Source: JAWKJY01 sp041393535 (GTDB lineage Bacteria > Actinomycetota > Thermoleophilia > Gaiellales > Gaiellaceae). From it: a DNA stretch of 64,000 nucleotides. The translations under genes and the position numbers were made by a program. The stretch covers positions 496,001 through 560,000 of the forward strand of contig JAWKJY010000002.1 of assembly GCA_041393535.1 (NCBI GenBank), in the 5' to 3' direction. Shown here piece after piece: positions 1-8,400 of the stretch; the stretch's first letter is position 1; each line of letters begins with the position of its first letter. The notes under the pieces are model-generated. The model worked only from the letters and a program-made list of their open reading frames with translations. It was not told the origin of the DNA and did not search any database.

Positions 1-8
1 CTTCGCCG

Positions 9-644
9 ATGAGCGCCGGGCGGGTCGTCGTCGTCGACCACCCGCTCGTCCGGCACAAGCTCGGGCTGCTGCGGGACCGGACGACGACGACGCAGATGTT
101 CCGGCAGCTCGTCAACGAGCTGACCCTGCTGCTCACGTACGAGGCGACGAAGGAGCTCGCGACCGAGCAGGTCGAGATCGAGACGCCGCTCGAGCGGATG
201 GCCGCCGACCGCATCTCCGGCAAGAAGGTCGCCGTCTGCCCGATCCTCCGCGCCGGCGTCGGCATGCTCGACGCGGTGCTGTCGCTGATTCCGGGCGCGC
301 GCGTCGGGTACATCGGCCTCTACCGGAACGAGGAGACGCTCCAGCCGGTCGAGTACTACGTCAAGCTGCCGCAGGACGTCGCGCAGCGCGAGGTGATCCT
401 GCTCGACCCGATGCTCGCGACCGGCAACTCCACCGCCGCGGCGATCGACCTGCTGCGCGGCGCCGGCGCCGCGTCGATCCGGCTGATCGCGATCATCGCG
501 GCGCCCGAGGGGATCGCGCGGATCCACGAGGAGCACCCGGACGTCGAGATCGTCGTCGCCGCCGTCGACCGCGAGCTGAACGAGCGGGGCTACATCGTCC
601 CGGGCCTCGGCGACGCCGGCGACCGCCTCTACGGCACGAAGTAG
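9..644 (+). CDS. upp: Uracil phosphoribosyltransferase
   Basis: The 211-residue protein is the usual size for UPRTase, the cytoplasmic salvage enzyme that makes UMP from uracil and PRPP. The PRPP-binding loop is visible as LLDPMLATGNS (about residues 130-140), and the C-terminal uracil-binding segment as GYIVPGLGDAGDRLYGT. The N-terminal HPLVRHKLGLLRD block is also typical. The ATG at 9 is the first start available in the window, so an upstream alternative cannot be excluded. The gene ends 57 bp before the next one. Confidence 0.96.
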   Translation: MSAGRVVVVDHPLVRHKLGLLRDRTTTTQMFRQLVNELTLLLTYEATKELATEQVEIETPLERMAADRISGKKVAVCPILRAGVGMLDAVLSLIPGARVGYIGLYRNEETLQPVEYYVKLPQDVAQREVILLDPMLATGNSTAAAIDLLRGAGAASIRLIAIIAAPEGIARIHEEHPDVEIVVAAVDRELNERGYIVPGLGDAGDRLYGTK

Positions 645-701
645 GCGCGCCGGCGAGGGGTACGGCGCCGCGCGTCGTACCATGTTCGGGGTGACGCGCG
701 G

Positions 702-1835
702 ATGCTGAAGACCTTCGAGGCCCACATGGACGTCCTCTGGGGCTTCCTGATCGCCGCCGGCGTCGTGCTCGCGCTCACCCCGGCGGTCGCCCGCGCGGCG
801 CGGGTGCTCGGCGTGATCGACGAGCCGGGGGAGGGGCGGCGGATCCACCGCACGCCGGTCCCGCGCCTCGGGGGCGTCGCGCTCCTGCTGGCGATCATGG
901 TGCCGTCGCTCGCCTTCCTCGACCTGTCGGGGCCCTACCGGGGCATCCTGATCGGCGCTGCGATCGCCTGCGGCGTCGGGCTCGTCGACGACTTCCGCGG
1001 CCTGCCCTGGTGGGCGAAGCTGCTCGGCCAGCTCGGGGCCGCGGCCGCGCCGGTCGGGTTCGGCGTGACGCTCGACCGCTTCACCTTCCCGTTCGTCGGC
1101 ATCCACACGCTGCCGGCCTGGGTCGCCGTCGCCGTGACGATCGTCTGGATCGTCGCGGTCATAGACATAGTGAACTTCCTCGACGGGATGGACGGCCTCG
1201 CGGCCGGGGTCGGCGGCATCGCCGCGGCGACGTTCGCGGTGATCGCGCTCTCGCTCGGGAAGCCCGAGGCCGCGGTGCTGTCGGCGATCGTCGCCGGCGC
1301 GTGCTTCGCCTTCCTCCGGCACAACTTCTACCCGGCGCGCATCTTCATGGGCGACTCGGGGGCGCTCCTGCTCGGATTCACGCTCGCGACCATCCCGATC
1401 CAGGGGCTGCTGAAGACGGCCGCGGTCGCCGCCCTGTTCCTGCCGCTCGTCGTCCTGCTCGTGCCGATCATCGACACGTCGTTCGTCGTCGCGAAGCGCC
1501 TGAAGTACGGGCAGCCGATCTACCAGGCGGACGCGTGGCACCTGCACCATCGCTTCGCGAACATCGGCTTCTCGCAGCGCCGCACCGTCGTCTACCTCTG
1601 GACCTGGTGCCTCGTGCTCGCGGGCGCGGCGCTCGCCACGCGCTTCGTCCCGTTCCGCCAGCACGGCCACTGGAACCTCTGGCCGACCGTCGTCGTTGGC
1701 CTGATCGGCTTCGTCGCCGTCGCCACCTCGGCCTACATCGTGGTGCTGCTCGAGATCCTCAAGCTGCGCCGGATCCGCGGCTGGGGCATCTGGCGCCGCG
1801 AGGCCGAGCGCCGCCGCGAGCGCCACGTCGCGTAG
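702..1835 (+). CDS. WecA/MraY-family undecaprenyl-phosphate sugar-1-phosphate transferase
   Basis: A 377-residue polytopic membrane protein that transfers a phospho-sugar (probably GlcNAc-1-P) to undecaprenyl phosphate, the first membrane step of a cell-wall glycopolymer. Family motifs are in order: an early DEPGEGRRIHRTPVPRLGG loop, VDDFRGL (the Asp-Asp pair), NFLDGMDGLAAG, the catalytic-loop FMGDSGALLLGF, and the C-terminal HLHHR motif typical of WecA/TagO rather than MraY. About ten hydrophobic segments are visible. The start could be ATG 702 or ATG 726; 702 is kept because a -10-like TACCAT lies at 679-684. The position next to the ATP synthase genes is common in actinobacteria. Confidence 0.92.
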   Translation: MLKTFEAHMDVLWGFLIAAGVVLALTPAVARAARVLGVIDEPGEGRRIHRTPVPRLGGVALLLAIMVPSLAFLDLSGPYRGILIGAAIACGVGLVDDFRGLPWWAKLLGQLGAAAAPVGFGVTLDRFTFPFVGIHTLPAWVAVAVTIVWIVAVIDIVNFLDGMDGLAAGVGGIAAATFAVIALSLGKPEAAVLSAIVAGACFAFLRHNFYPARIFMGDSGALLLGFTLATIPIQGLLKTAAVAALFLPLVVLLVPIIDTSFVVAKRLKYGQPIYQADAWHLHHRFANIGFSQRRTVVYLWTWCLVLAGAALATRFVPFRQHGHWNLWPTVVVGLIGFVAVATSAYIVVLLEILKLRRIRGWGIWRREAERRRERHVA

Positions 1836-1940
1836 CTCCGGCGAGGGCCGTTCGCGCGCCCCCGCACGAACTCACCCCGACAGCGCCGCTTTCCGGCTCA
1901 ACGGCGACGTTTCTCGGTGTCACGAAGTCACCCGGGCTGG

Positions 1941-1946
1941 TATGCT
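1941..1946 (+). promoter_or_regulatory. Probable -10 box for the first atp operon
   Basis: TATGCT fits the TANNNT pattern seen upstream of many genes here and precedes the first small atp membrane gene. No convincing -35 is visible 17 bp upstream. Confidence 0.5.
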
Positions 1947-1977
1947 CCCGCCCGGCCGCATGACAGGCACGTTCACC

Positions 1978-2169
1978 ATGTCGCAGCGTACGCAGTTCGA
2001 TCTCGCCGGAGCCGGTGGTCTCCTCCTCGGCGTGCTCGTCGGCTGCATCGCGATCGGGGCCCTCGTGGGCCTCGCCGCCGGCAGCATCCCCTACGGGATC
2101 GCCGGCGGAGCGGTCGTCGGCGTGCCGGCCAGCATCGCCGCCGTCGTCGTCCGGTACCGGAGGATCTGA
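1978..2169 (+). CDS. Small two-helix membrane protein (AtpZ-like)
   Basis: A 63-residue protein with two glycine-rich transmembrane segments forming a hairpin and ending in VVRYRRI. Size, topology and position immediately before an AtpI-like gene and atpB match the small AtpZ/AtpI-type accessory proteins thought to help c-ring assembly or ion handling. Sequence similarity alone is weak, so the call rests mainly on context. ATG 1978 is preferred because it leaves little before the first helix; ATG 1960 and ATG 1942 are in frame, but 1942 overlaps the putative -10 box. Confidence 0.6.
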   Translation: MSQRTQFDLAGAGGLLLGVLVGCIAIGALVGLAAGSIPYGIAGGAVVGVPASIAAVVVRYRRI

Positions 2170-2170
2170 G

Positions 2171-2557
2171 GTGGCGTTCTTCACCCCGCGGCCCATGCCC
2201 GACCGTCGCCTCGGCGCGCTCGCGGGCGCCCTGGTCGTCGCGCTCGCGCTGCCGATCTTCCTGATCGCCGGCTGGGAGGTCCGCGGCTGGGCGCTCGGCG
2301 CCGTCGTCTGGGCGGGGAGCCAGGGGCTCGGCTACCTGCTCCACCGCGCCGGCATCGGCCAGCCGAACCTGGCCGGGTCGGGCGTGTTCGCGTTCGGCTC
2401 GATGGGGCGCGGCGTGGCGCTCATGGTCATCCTCATCGTCATCGCCGCCATCGACCCGTCCCTCGGGCTGGCCGGCGCGCTCGTGTACGCGGCCGGCTAC
2501 ACCGTCGAGCTGGTCTTCAGCCTGACCATCTACTTCGCGGGAGGCGCGAAGCAGTGA
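2171..2557 (+). CDS. atpI: AtpI-like membrane protein
   Basis: A 128-residue protein with four predicted hydrophobic segments, lying one base after the previous stop and overlapping atpB by four bases (GTGA). This is the classical place for AtpI, a chaperone for c-ring assembly. The GTG at 2171 is chosen because it follows the upstream stop directly; reading further upstream in the same frame only runs through the previous gene. Sequence conservation of AtpI is low, so the assignment is by size, topology and operon position. Confidence 0.7.
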   Translation: MAFFTPRPMPDRRLGALAGALVVALALPIFLIAGWEVRGWALGAVVWAGSQGLGYLLHRAGIGQPNLAGSGVFAFGSMGRGVALMVILIVIAAIDPSLGLAGALVYAAGYTVELVFSLTIYFAGGAKQ

Positions 2558-3378
2558 ACCTGATGATGAACCTCGTGCTCGCGCGCGGTGACTTCCACCC
2601 CGAGGAGGACTTCTCGACGCCGACCTGGCTCGACCTCGGCGTGCTCTCCATCAACAAGGCCGTGGTCTACCTCTGGGTCGCCGGCGCGCTGACGATCATC
2701 ATCGGCCTCTGGGTGATGCGCTTCGGCCTGTCGCTGAAGCCGAGCCGCAAGCAGACGTTCGGCGAGTCCGTCTACGAGCTCGTCCAGACGCAGATCGCGG
2801 AGAGCAACATCCCGAAGAAGGCGGTCGGGACGTGGTTCCCGTACGTCGCCACGCTCTTCCTCTTCATCTGGGTCGCCAACATGGTGGGCTTCGTGCCGTT
2901 GCCGATCTCCGACCACCACTGGCACATCGGGGACTTCCGCGTGCCCACGTTCGGGATCTACGCCGCCACGGCGAACCTGAGCGTCGCGCTCGCCCTCGCC
3001 CTGATCACCTTCGTCGTGACCCACGTCGAGGGCATCCGCTACAACGGGCCGGTCAAGTACTTCAAGAGCTGGATCCCGAGCGGCGTGCCCGGCGGGCTGC
3101 TTGTCCTGATCATCCCGCTGGAGATCATCTCCCAGTTCATGCGGCTGATCTCGCTCTCCGTCCGTCTCTTCGCCAACATGCTCGCCGGCCACATGCTGAT
3201 CCTGGTCATGCTCGGCCTGATCTTCATCTTCGAGACCGCGGTCATGGCCGTGATCTCGGTGCCGGTCGGCGTCGGCGTGTACATCTTCGAGGTCGCGATC
3301 GTCGTGACGATCCAGGCATTCGTCTTCGCCCTGCTGTCCGCCATCTACATCGGCGGCGCAATCGAACCGGAACACTAG
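2554..3378 (+). CDS. atpB: F-type ATP synthase subunit a
   Basis: The 274-residue membrane stator subunit that forms the proton half-channels against the c-ring. The essential arginine is in the LSVRLFANMLAGH motif (about residue 207). The last helix carries Gln and other polar residues, as in the family (VTIQAFVFALLSAIYI). There are five to six hydrophobic helices. It starts with GTG overlapping the AtpI stop, so translation is probably coupled. atpE follows after 11 bp. Confidence 0.97.
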   Translation: MNLMMNLVLARGDFHPEEDFSTPTWLDLGVLSINKAVVYLWVAGALTIIIGLWVMRFGLSLKPSRKQTFGESVYELVQTQIAESNIPKKAVGTWFPYVATLFLFIWVANMVGFVPLPISDHHWHIGDFRVPTFGIYAATANLSVALALALITFVVTHVEGIRYNGPVKYFKSWIPSGVPGGLLVLIIPLEIISQFMRLISLSVRLFANMLAGHMLILVMLGLIFIFETAVMAVISVPVGVGVYIFEVAIVVTIQAFVFALLSAIYIGGAIEPEH

Positions 3379-3389
3379 AGGGAGGCTCC

Positions 3390-3662
3390 GTGGGATCTGC
3401 TCTTGCTCAAGTCCTCGCTGCGACCGAGGGCAACGTCGAGGCGATCGGCAAGGCCATCGGCTTCGGCCTCGGCGTCGGCCTGGGCGCCGCAGGCGCCGGC
3501 ATCGGCATCGGCAACATCTTCGGCTCGATGATCCAGGCCGTCGCCCGCCAGCCCGAGCTCCGCGGTGAGCTCCAGGGCATCCAGTGGCTCGGCTTCGCCC
3601 TCACCGAGGCCGTGGTGTTCTACGGCCTGCTCGGCGGCCTCCTGGGCTTCGTCCTCGCCTGA
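3390..3662 (+). CDS. atpE: F-type ATP synthase subunit c
   Basis: A 90-residue two-helix hairpin forming the rotor ring. The polar loop is RQPE (residues 53-56) and the ion-binding carboxylate is Glu73 in FALTEA. The residue after Glu73 is Ala and the first helix is GxGxG-rich without a sodium-type Gln/Ser-Thr set, so the ring is probably proton-coupled. The start is GTG 3390, preceded by a GAGGGAGG ribosome-binding site; earlier in-frame codons read through atpB in another frame. Confidence 0.97.
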   Translation: MGSALAQVLAATEGNVEAIGKAIGFGLGVGLGAAGAGIGIGNIFGSMIQAVARQPELRGELQGIQWLGFALTEAVVFYGLLGGLLGFVLA

Positions 3663-3665
3663 TCC

Positions 3666-4235
3666 ATGAGCCAGCTCCTGGGAATCGTCCTGGCGGCCAC
3701 GGAGACGGCGGCCGAAGACAGCGGCAACGACCTGATCAAGGTCACGCCGGGCCTGATGATCTGGACGCTGATCACGTTCGCGATCGTGTTCGTGGTCCTG
3801 CGCAAGCTCGCCTTCGGGCGGATCCAGGGGCTGATGGACGCTCGCCGCGACCGGATCCGCGAGGCGCTCGACGAGGCGGACAACGCCCGCGCCGAGGCGA
3901 AGGAGCTGCTGGAGCAGCACCGCTCGCTGATCCAGGACGCTCGGAGCCAGGCCGACGTGATCCTCGCCGAGGCGCGCACGCTCGCGGACGCGCAGCGGGA
4001 TCGCGTGAAGGCCGAGGCGGACGCCGACCTGCAGCGCCGGCTCGAGGAGAACCGGAAGGCCGTCGAGGCCGAGAACCGGAAGCTGCTCGAGCAGGTCCGC
4101 CGCGAGGTGGTCGAGCTCACCCTGCTCACGGCCGAGAAGGTCACGGGCAAGGTGCTCGACAAGGAGGACCAGCGGCGCCTGATCGACGAGGCCGTCGGGG
4201 AGATCGACTTCGACCGGCTCGCCCGCTCGAACTAG
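3666..4235 (+). CDS. atpF: F-type ATP synthase subunit b
   Basis: A 189-residue peripheral-stalk subunit: one N-terminal transmembrane helix (about residues 28-47, MIWTLITFAIVFVVL) followed by a long charged coiled coil. It begins 3 bp after atpE. The C-terminal stretch VELTLLTAEKVTGKVLDKEDQ is the conserved delta-contacting region. Nothing unusual was seen. Confidence 0.96.
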   Translation: MSQLLGIVLAATETAAEDSGNDLIKVTPGLMIWTLITFAIVFVVLRKLAFGRIQGLMDARRDRIREALDEADNARAEAKELLEQHRSLIQDARSQADVILAEARTLADAQRDRVKAEADADLQRRLEENRKAVEAENRKLLEQVRREVVELTLLTAEKVTGKVLDKEDQRRLIDEAVGEIDFDRLARSN

Positions 4236-4250
4236 GACGAACGGAGACCC

Positions 4251-4781
4251 GTGGCCGTCGCGCACCGCATCTACGCAACCGCGCTCTTCGACGCGGCGAA
4301 GGACCGGAACGCCCTCGCAGAGGTGCGGGAGGAGTTCGCGTCCTTCGTCGAGGCGCTCGACAGCTCGTCGGAGCTGCGCAACCTCCTGCTCAACCCCCAG
4401 GTCGACGCGCGGGCGAAGCGCACCGGCCTCCAGGCGGCGCTCGCCGGCGCGAACGAGGTGTTCCGCAACTTCCTGCTCGTCTGCGCCCAGAAGGGGCGCC
4501 TCGCCGAGGTCGAGGAGTTCCAGCGGGAGTTCGAGCGGCTCGTCGCCCGCGAGGAGAAGGTGATCCGGGTCGAGCTGACCACCGCGCAGGAGCTGTCGGA
4601 CGCCGAGGCGTCGGACATCATCGCGCAGATCGAGAAGGTCTCCGGCCGCCGGGTGGAGGCGACGCGCAGCGTCGACCCGCACCTGATCGGCGGCATGGTC
4701 CTGCAGGCGGGCTCGATGCGTGTCGACGCCAGCGTGCGCGGCCGTCTGAACAAACTCCGTGAAGAGCTCGTGGCTCGGTAG
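4251..4781 (+). CDS. atpH: F-type ATP synthase subunit delta
   Basis: A 176-residue OSCP/delta subunit linking the peripheral stalk to the catalytic head. The N-terminal RIYATALFDAA and the C-terminal VDPHLIGGMVLQAGSMRVDASV blocks are family signatures. The start is GTG with GGAGA upstream. Unlike in mycobacteria, atpF and atpH are separate genes here. Confidence 0.96.
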   Translation: MAVAHRIYATALFDAAKDRNALAEVREEFASFVEALDSSSELRNLLLNPQVDARAKRTGLQAALAGANEVFRNFLLVCAQKGRLAEVEEFQREFERLVAREEKVIRVELTTAQELSDAEASDIIAQIEKVSGRRVEATRSVDPHLIGGMVLQAGSMRVDASVRGRLNKLREELVAR

Positions 4782-4811
4782 CGAGCCTTTCCCGCGAAGG
4801 AGCCCACAAGG

Positions 4812-6335
4812 ATGAAGCTACGTCCCGAAGAGATCACCGCGATCCTCAAGCAGCGGATCGAGGAGTACGACGTCGAGACCAACCTCTCGGAGGTCGGCAC
4901 CGTCCTGCAGGTCGGCGACGGCATCGCGCGCGTCTACGGCCTCGAGAACTGCTTCGCGATGGAGATGCTCGAGTTCGAGCACGGCGTGACGGGCCTGACC
5001 CTGAACCTCGAGGAGGACAACGTCGGCGCCGCCCTCTTCGGCGACTGGGAGCAGGTGAAGGAGGGCGAGGTCGTCCGCCGCAGCGGCCGCATCGCGTCCG
5101 TGCCGGTGGGCGAGGCCCTCGTCGGCCGCGTCGTCGACCCGCTCGGCCGCCCGCTCGACGGGCAGGGCCCGATCAAGGCCGACGCCGTCCGCCCGCTCGA
5201 GTTCAAGGCGCCCGGCGTCATCCAGCGCCAGCCGGTGAAGGAGCCGCTCCAGACCGGCATCAAGGCGATCGACTCGATGATCCCGATCGGCCGCGGCCAG
5301 CGCGAGCTCGTCATCGGCGACCGCTCGACCGGCAAGACGGCGATCCTGATCGACACGATCATCAACCAGAAGGGCTCCGACGTCATCTGCATCTACGTGG
5401 CCATCGGCCAGAAGCAGTCGAGCGTCGCGCAGGTCCACCAGCGCCTGAAGGACTCCGGCGCGATGGACTACACGATCATCGTCTCGGCCCCGGCCTCCGA
5501 GGCCGCGCCGATCAAGTGGATGGCGCCGTTCGCCGGCACCGCGATGGGCGAGTACTTCACCTACTCCGGCCGCCACGCGCTCGTCATCTACGACGACCTG
5601 ACGAAGCACGCGGACGCGTACCGGCAGATGTCCCTGCTGCTGCGCCGCCCGCCGGGCCGCGAGGCCTTCCCCGGCGACGTCTTCTACCTGCACTCGCGGC
5701 TGCTCGAGCGCGCGTGCAAGCTGAACGACGCGCTCGGCGGCGGCTCGCTGACCGCGCTCCCCGTGATCGAGACGCAGGCCGGTGACGTGTCGGCCTACAT
5801 CCCGACGAACGTCATCTCGATCACGGACGGGCAGATCTTCCTCGAGTCCGACCTCTTCTACTCCGGCGTGCGCCCGGCCATCAACGTGGGCATCTCGGTG
5901 TCCCGCGTGGGCGGCAACGCGCAGACGAAGGCGATGAAGAAGGTCGCCGGCCGCCTGCGCCTCGAGCTGGCGCAGTACCGCGAGCTGGAGGCGTTCGCGC
6001 AGTTCGGCTCCGAGCTGGACGCCCAGACGCAGAAGACGCTGCAGCGCGGCGAGCGGATGGTGGCGACGCTCAACCAGGGCCAGTACCAGCCGTGGCCGTT
6101 CGAGGAGCAGGTCGTGGCGATCTTCGCCGGGATCAACGGCTACACCGACGACCTGCCGACGGCCGACGTGCCGCGGTTCCACGACGAGCTGCGCGAGACG
6201 CTCCGCGCGGACGGGTCGATCTACGCCCAGATCCGCGAGTCGCGCGACCTCTCCGACGAGCTGCAGGAGAAGCTCCGGGCGGAGATCGGCAAGGTGCGCG
6301 ACCGGTTCAACGCCGGCGCGGCCGCGGCCGTCTAG
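4812..6335 (+). CDS. atpA: F-type ATP synthase subunit alpha
   Basis: A 507-residue regulatory nucleotide-binding subunit of F1. The P-loop GDRSTGKT is at about residues 169-176, with the family's IYVAIGQKQSSV strand after it. YDDLTKHADAYRQMSLLLRRPPGREAFPGDVFYLHSRLLER is intact (spread over about residues 257-297). An AAGGAG ribosome-binding site precedes the ATG. Length and motifs are normal. Confidence 0.98.
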   Translation: MKLRPEEITAILKQRIEEYDVETNLSEVGTVLQVGDGIARVYGLENCFAMEMLEFEHGVTGLTLNLEEDNVGAALFGDWEQVKEGEVVRRSGRIASVPVGEALVGRVVDPLGRPLDGQGPIKADAVRPLEFKAPGVIQRQPVKEPLQTGIKAIDSMIPIGRGQRELVIGDRSTGKTAILIDTIINQKGSDVICIYVAIGQKQSSVAQVHQRLKDSGAMDYTIIVSAPASEAAPIKWMAPFAGTAMGEYFTYSGRHALVIYDDLTKHADAYRQMSLLLRRPPGREAFPGDVFYLHSRLLERACKLNDALGGGSLTALPVIETQAGDVSAYIPTNVISITDGQIFLESDLFYSGVRPAINVGISVSRVGGNAQTKAMKKVAGRLRLELAQYRELEAFAQFGSELDAQTQKTLQRGERMVATLNQGQYQPWPFEEQVVAIFAGINGYTDDLPTADVPRFHDELRETLRADGSIYAQIRESRDLSDELQEKLRAEIGKVRDRFNAGAAAAV

Positions 6336-6352
6336 GCGCGAACGGGTCAATC

Positions 6353-7255
6353 GTGGCGTCGGTCCAGGACATCAAGCGGCGGCTCCGGTCCGTCCGGAAC
6401 ACGCGGAAGATCACGAAGGCGATGGAGCTCGTCGCGGGCGCCCGCCTGCGGCGCGCGGAGACGCGCATCCAGGCGATGCGGCCGTACGCCGATCGCATGC
6501 GCGAGCTGATGATCGGCACGGCCCGGGCGGCCGGGACGGCGAGCTCGAGCCTGCCGCTGCTCGAGGTGCGCGAGCAGCCGAAGGCGGTCGCGTACCTCGT
6601 CCTCACCGGCGACCGCGGCCTCGCCGGGCCCTTCAACGCGCAGATCCTGCGCCGGGCCTTCGCGCTCGAGCGGGAGGCGCGGACGTCGGGCCTCGACGCG
6701 CGCTGGCTCGTCGTCGGCAAGAAGGGGCGCTCGACGCTGACCTTCCGCCGCTACGACATCGCCGAGACGTGGGTCGGCTTCACCGACCGGCCGACCTACG
6801 CCGACGCGGCGTCGATCGCCCACAAGGTCGTCGAGCTGTTCACCTCCGGCGAGGTCGACCGCGTCACGATGATCTACAACCAGTACGTCTCGCCGCTCAC
6901 CCAGCGGGTCGAGACGGTCGACGTCCTCCCGATCCCGCGCACCGCGCTCGACGAGGCCGAGGAGGAGAAGTCGGCGCACGACATCGCGCTCGAGGGCGAC
7001 TTCATCTACGAGCCCGACCCGGAGGACATCCTCCAGCGGCTCCTGCCGACGTACGTGGAGACGACGATCTACCGCGCGCTGCTCGAGTCGACGGCGTCCG
7101 AGCACGGCGCCCGGATGACCGCGATGCGCAACGCCTCCTCGAACGCGGGCGACCTGATCGACCGCCTGACCCTCGACATGAACCGGGCCCGCCAGGCGCA
7201 GATCACGCAGGAGATCCTCGAGATCGTCGCAGGCGCGGACGCCCTGTCCGGCTAG
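6353..7255 (+). CDS. atpG: F-type ATP synthase subunit gamma
   Basis: A 300-residue central-stalk subunit. The N-terminal DIKRRLRSVRNTRKITKAM helix and the C-terminal ASNAGDLIDRLTLDMNRARQ helix are diagnostic. The start is GTG 6353, 17 bp after atpA; the open frame extends upstream only as an overlap with atpA in another frame. Normally atpD and atpC follow directly, but here they lie almost 7 kb downstream, after a peptide transporter. Confidence 0.96.
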   Translation: MASVQDIKRRLRSVRNTRKITKAMELVAGARLRRAETRIQAMRPYADRMRELMIGTARAAGTASSSLPLLEVREQPKAVAYLVLTGDRGLAGPFNAQILRRAFALEREARTSGLDARWLVVGKKGRSTLTFRRYDIAETWVGFTDRPTYADAASIAHKVVELFTSGEVDRVTMIYNQYVSPLTQRVETVDVLPIPRTALDEAEEEKSAHDIALEGDFIYEPDPEDILQRLLPTYVETTIYRALLESTASEHGARMTAMRNASSNAGDLIDRLTLDMNRARQAQITQEILEIVAGADALSG

Positions 7256-7300
7256 GACAGGGCGCCCCGGGCGCGGGGGGAGGCCCGGGAGGCCGGAAGC

Positions 7301-7306
7301 TAGACT
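7301..7306 (+). promoter_or_regulatory. Probable -10 box of the peptide-transporter operon
   Basis: TAGACT lies 18 bp before ATG 7325, giving a short leader. It lies only 3 bp before the in-frame GTG 7310, which would then be upstream of the transcription start, so ATG 7325 is the better start for the following gene. Confidence 0.55.
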
Positions 7307-7324
7307 CGGGTGCGGTCCGCCCCG

Positions 7325-8284
7325 ATGGCTTCCGTCGCGCCCGATCTCCCCGACGCGCTCGGCGTCCCGCCCGGGGGCGGCGCCGTTCGCCGCTCGCCGC
7401 GCGGGCTCGTCTGGGCACGGCTGCGGCGCGACCGGGGCGCCCAGATCGGGGGCGCGATCATCGTCGCGGTCGCGCTGCTCGCGATCCTCGCTGACGTGAT
7501 CGCCCGGATCGTCGGGCACCCGGTCGACGAGCTGTACCCGACGCAGACCGACGACTTCGGCGTCCCGCTCGGCCCGACCGGCGACTTCGTCTTCGGCGCC
7601 GACCCGGCAGGGCGCGACCTGTTCGTCCGGGTGCTCTACGGAGCGCGCACGTCGCTCCTGATCGCCGCCGTCGCGACCGGCGTCTCGCTCGTCGTCGGCG
7701 TCGCGCTCGGCGTGCTCGCCGGCTACCTCGGGCGCTGGGTCGACACCGTGATCTCGCGGCTGACGGACGTGGTGCTCGCGATGCCGCTGTTCCTGCTCGC
7801 GATCGGCGTCGTCGCGGCCTGCGGCGTGCGCGGCTGCCTCGGCGGCGCGGTCGAGCCCGGCCGCTCGCTCGTCGTCTTCGTCGTCGCCCTCTTCTCGTGG
7901 CCCTACATCGCCCGGGTCGTGCGCGGCCAGACGATCGCGCTGCGCGAGCAGGCGTTCGTCGAGGCGAGCCGCTCGCTCGGCGCGTCGAGCCTCCGGATCA
8001 TGACGCGCGAGCTGCTGCCGAACCTCGCGGCGCCGATCGCCGTGCTCGCGACCCTGCTGATCCCGAGCACGATCGTCTTCGAGGCGTCGCTCTCGTTCCT
8101 CGGCCTCGGCCTCCCGGACGCCGTCCCGTCCTGGGGGCGCATGCTCTCCGACGCGACCCAGTGGTACGACGTCGCCTGGTGGACGCTGGCCTTCCCCGGC
8201 GCGTTCCTGCTCGTCACGGTCCTCGCGTTCAACCTGCTCGGCGACGCGCTCCGCGACGCCGTCGACCCGAGGGGCGGCCGCTAA
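7325..8284 (+). CDS. Peptide ABC transporter permease, DppC/OppC type
   Basis: A 319-residue inner-membrane permease for di-/oligopeptide import. The N-terminal segment WARLRRDRGAQIGG precedes the first helix, and the substrate-family GADPAGRDLFVRVLYGARTSL block follows. The ATPase-coupling EAA loop is REQAFVEASRSLGASSLRIMTRELLPN (about residues 210-236). The first gene of a five-gene transporter set, it lies between atpG and atpD. The unusual feature is location, not sequence. Confidence 0.9.
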   Translation: MASVAPDLPDALGVPPGGGAVRRSPRGLVWARLRRDRGAQIGGAIIVAVALLAILADVIARIVGHPVDELYPTQTDDFGVPLGPTGDFVFGADPAGRDLFVRVLYGARTSLLIAAVATGVSLVVGVALGVLAGYLGRWVDTVISRLTDVVLAMPLFLLAIGVVAACGVRGCLGGAVEPGRSLVVFVVALFSWPYIARVVRGQTIALREQAFVEASRSLGASSLRIMTRELLPNLAAPIAVLATLLIPSTIVFEASLSFLGLGLPDAVPSWGRMLSDATQWYDVAWWTLAFPGAFLLVTVLAFNLLGDALRDAVDPRGGR

Positions 8285-8317
8285 CTTCCGAGGGGTTCCT
8301 GCCGTTACTCCGAATGA

Positions 8318-8332
8318 CGCCCCGTGGGGGCG
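8318..8332. terminator. Short GC hairpin between permease and binding-protein genes
   Basis: CGCCCC and GGGGCG form a 6-bp stem with a 3-nt loop, without a T-run. It may act as a weak terminator or an mRNA-stabilising structure in the 116-bp gap. Confidence 0.35.
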
Positions 8333-8400
8333 CTTCCACATGACCACGCCCGACTGCGTCCTGCGGCCCGCGGATCGGCGACAGCAGAGCGAGAAGCGAG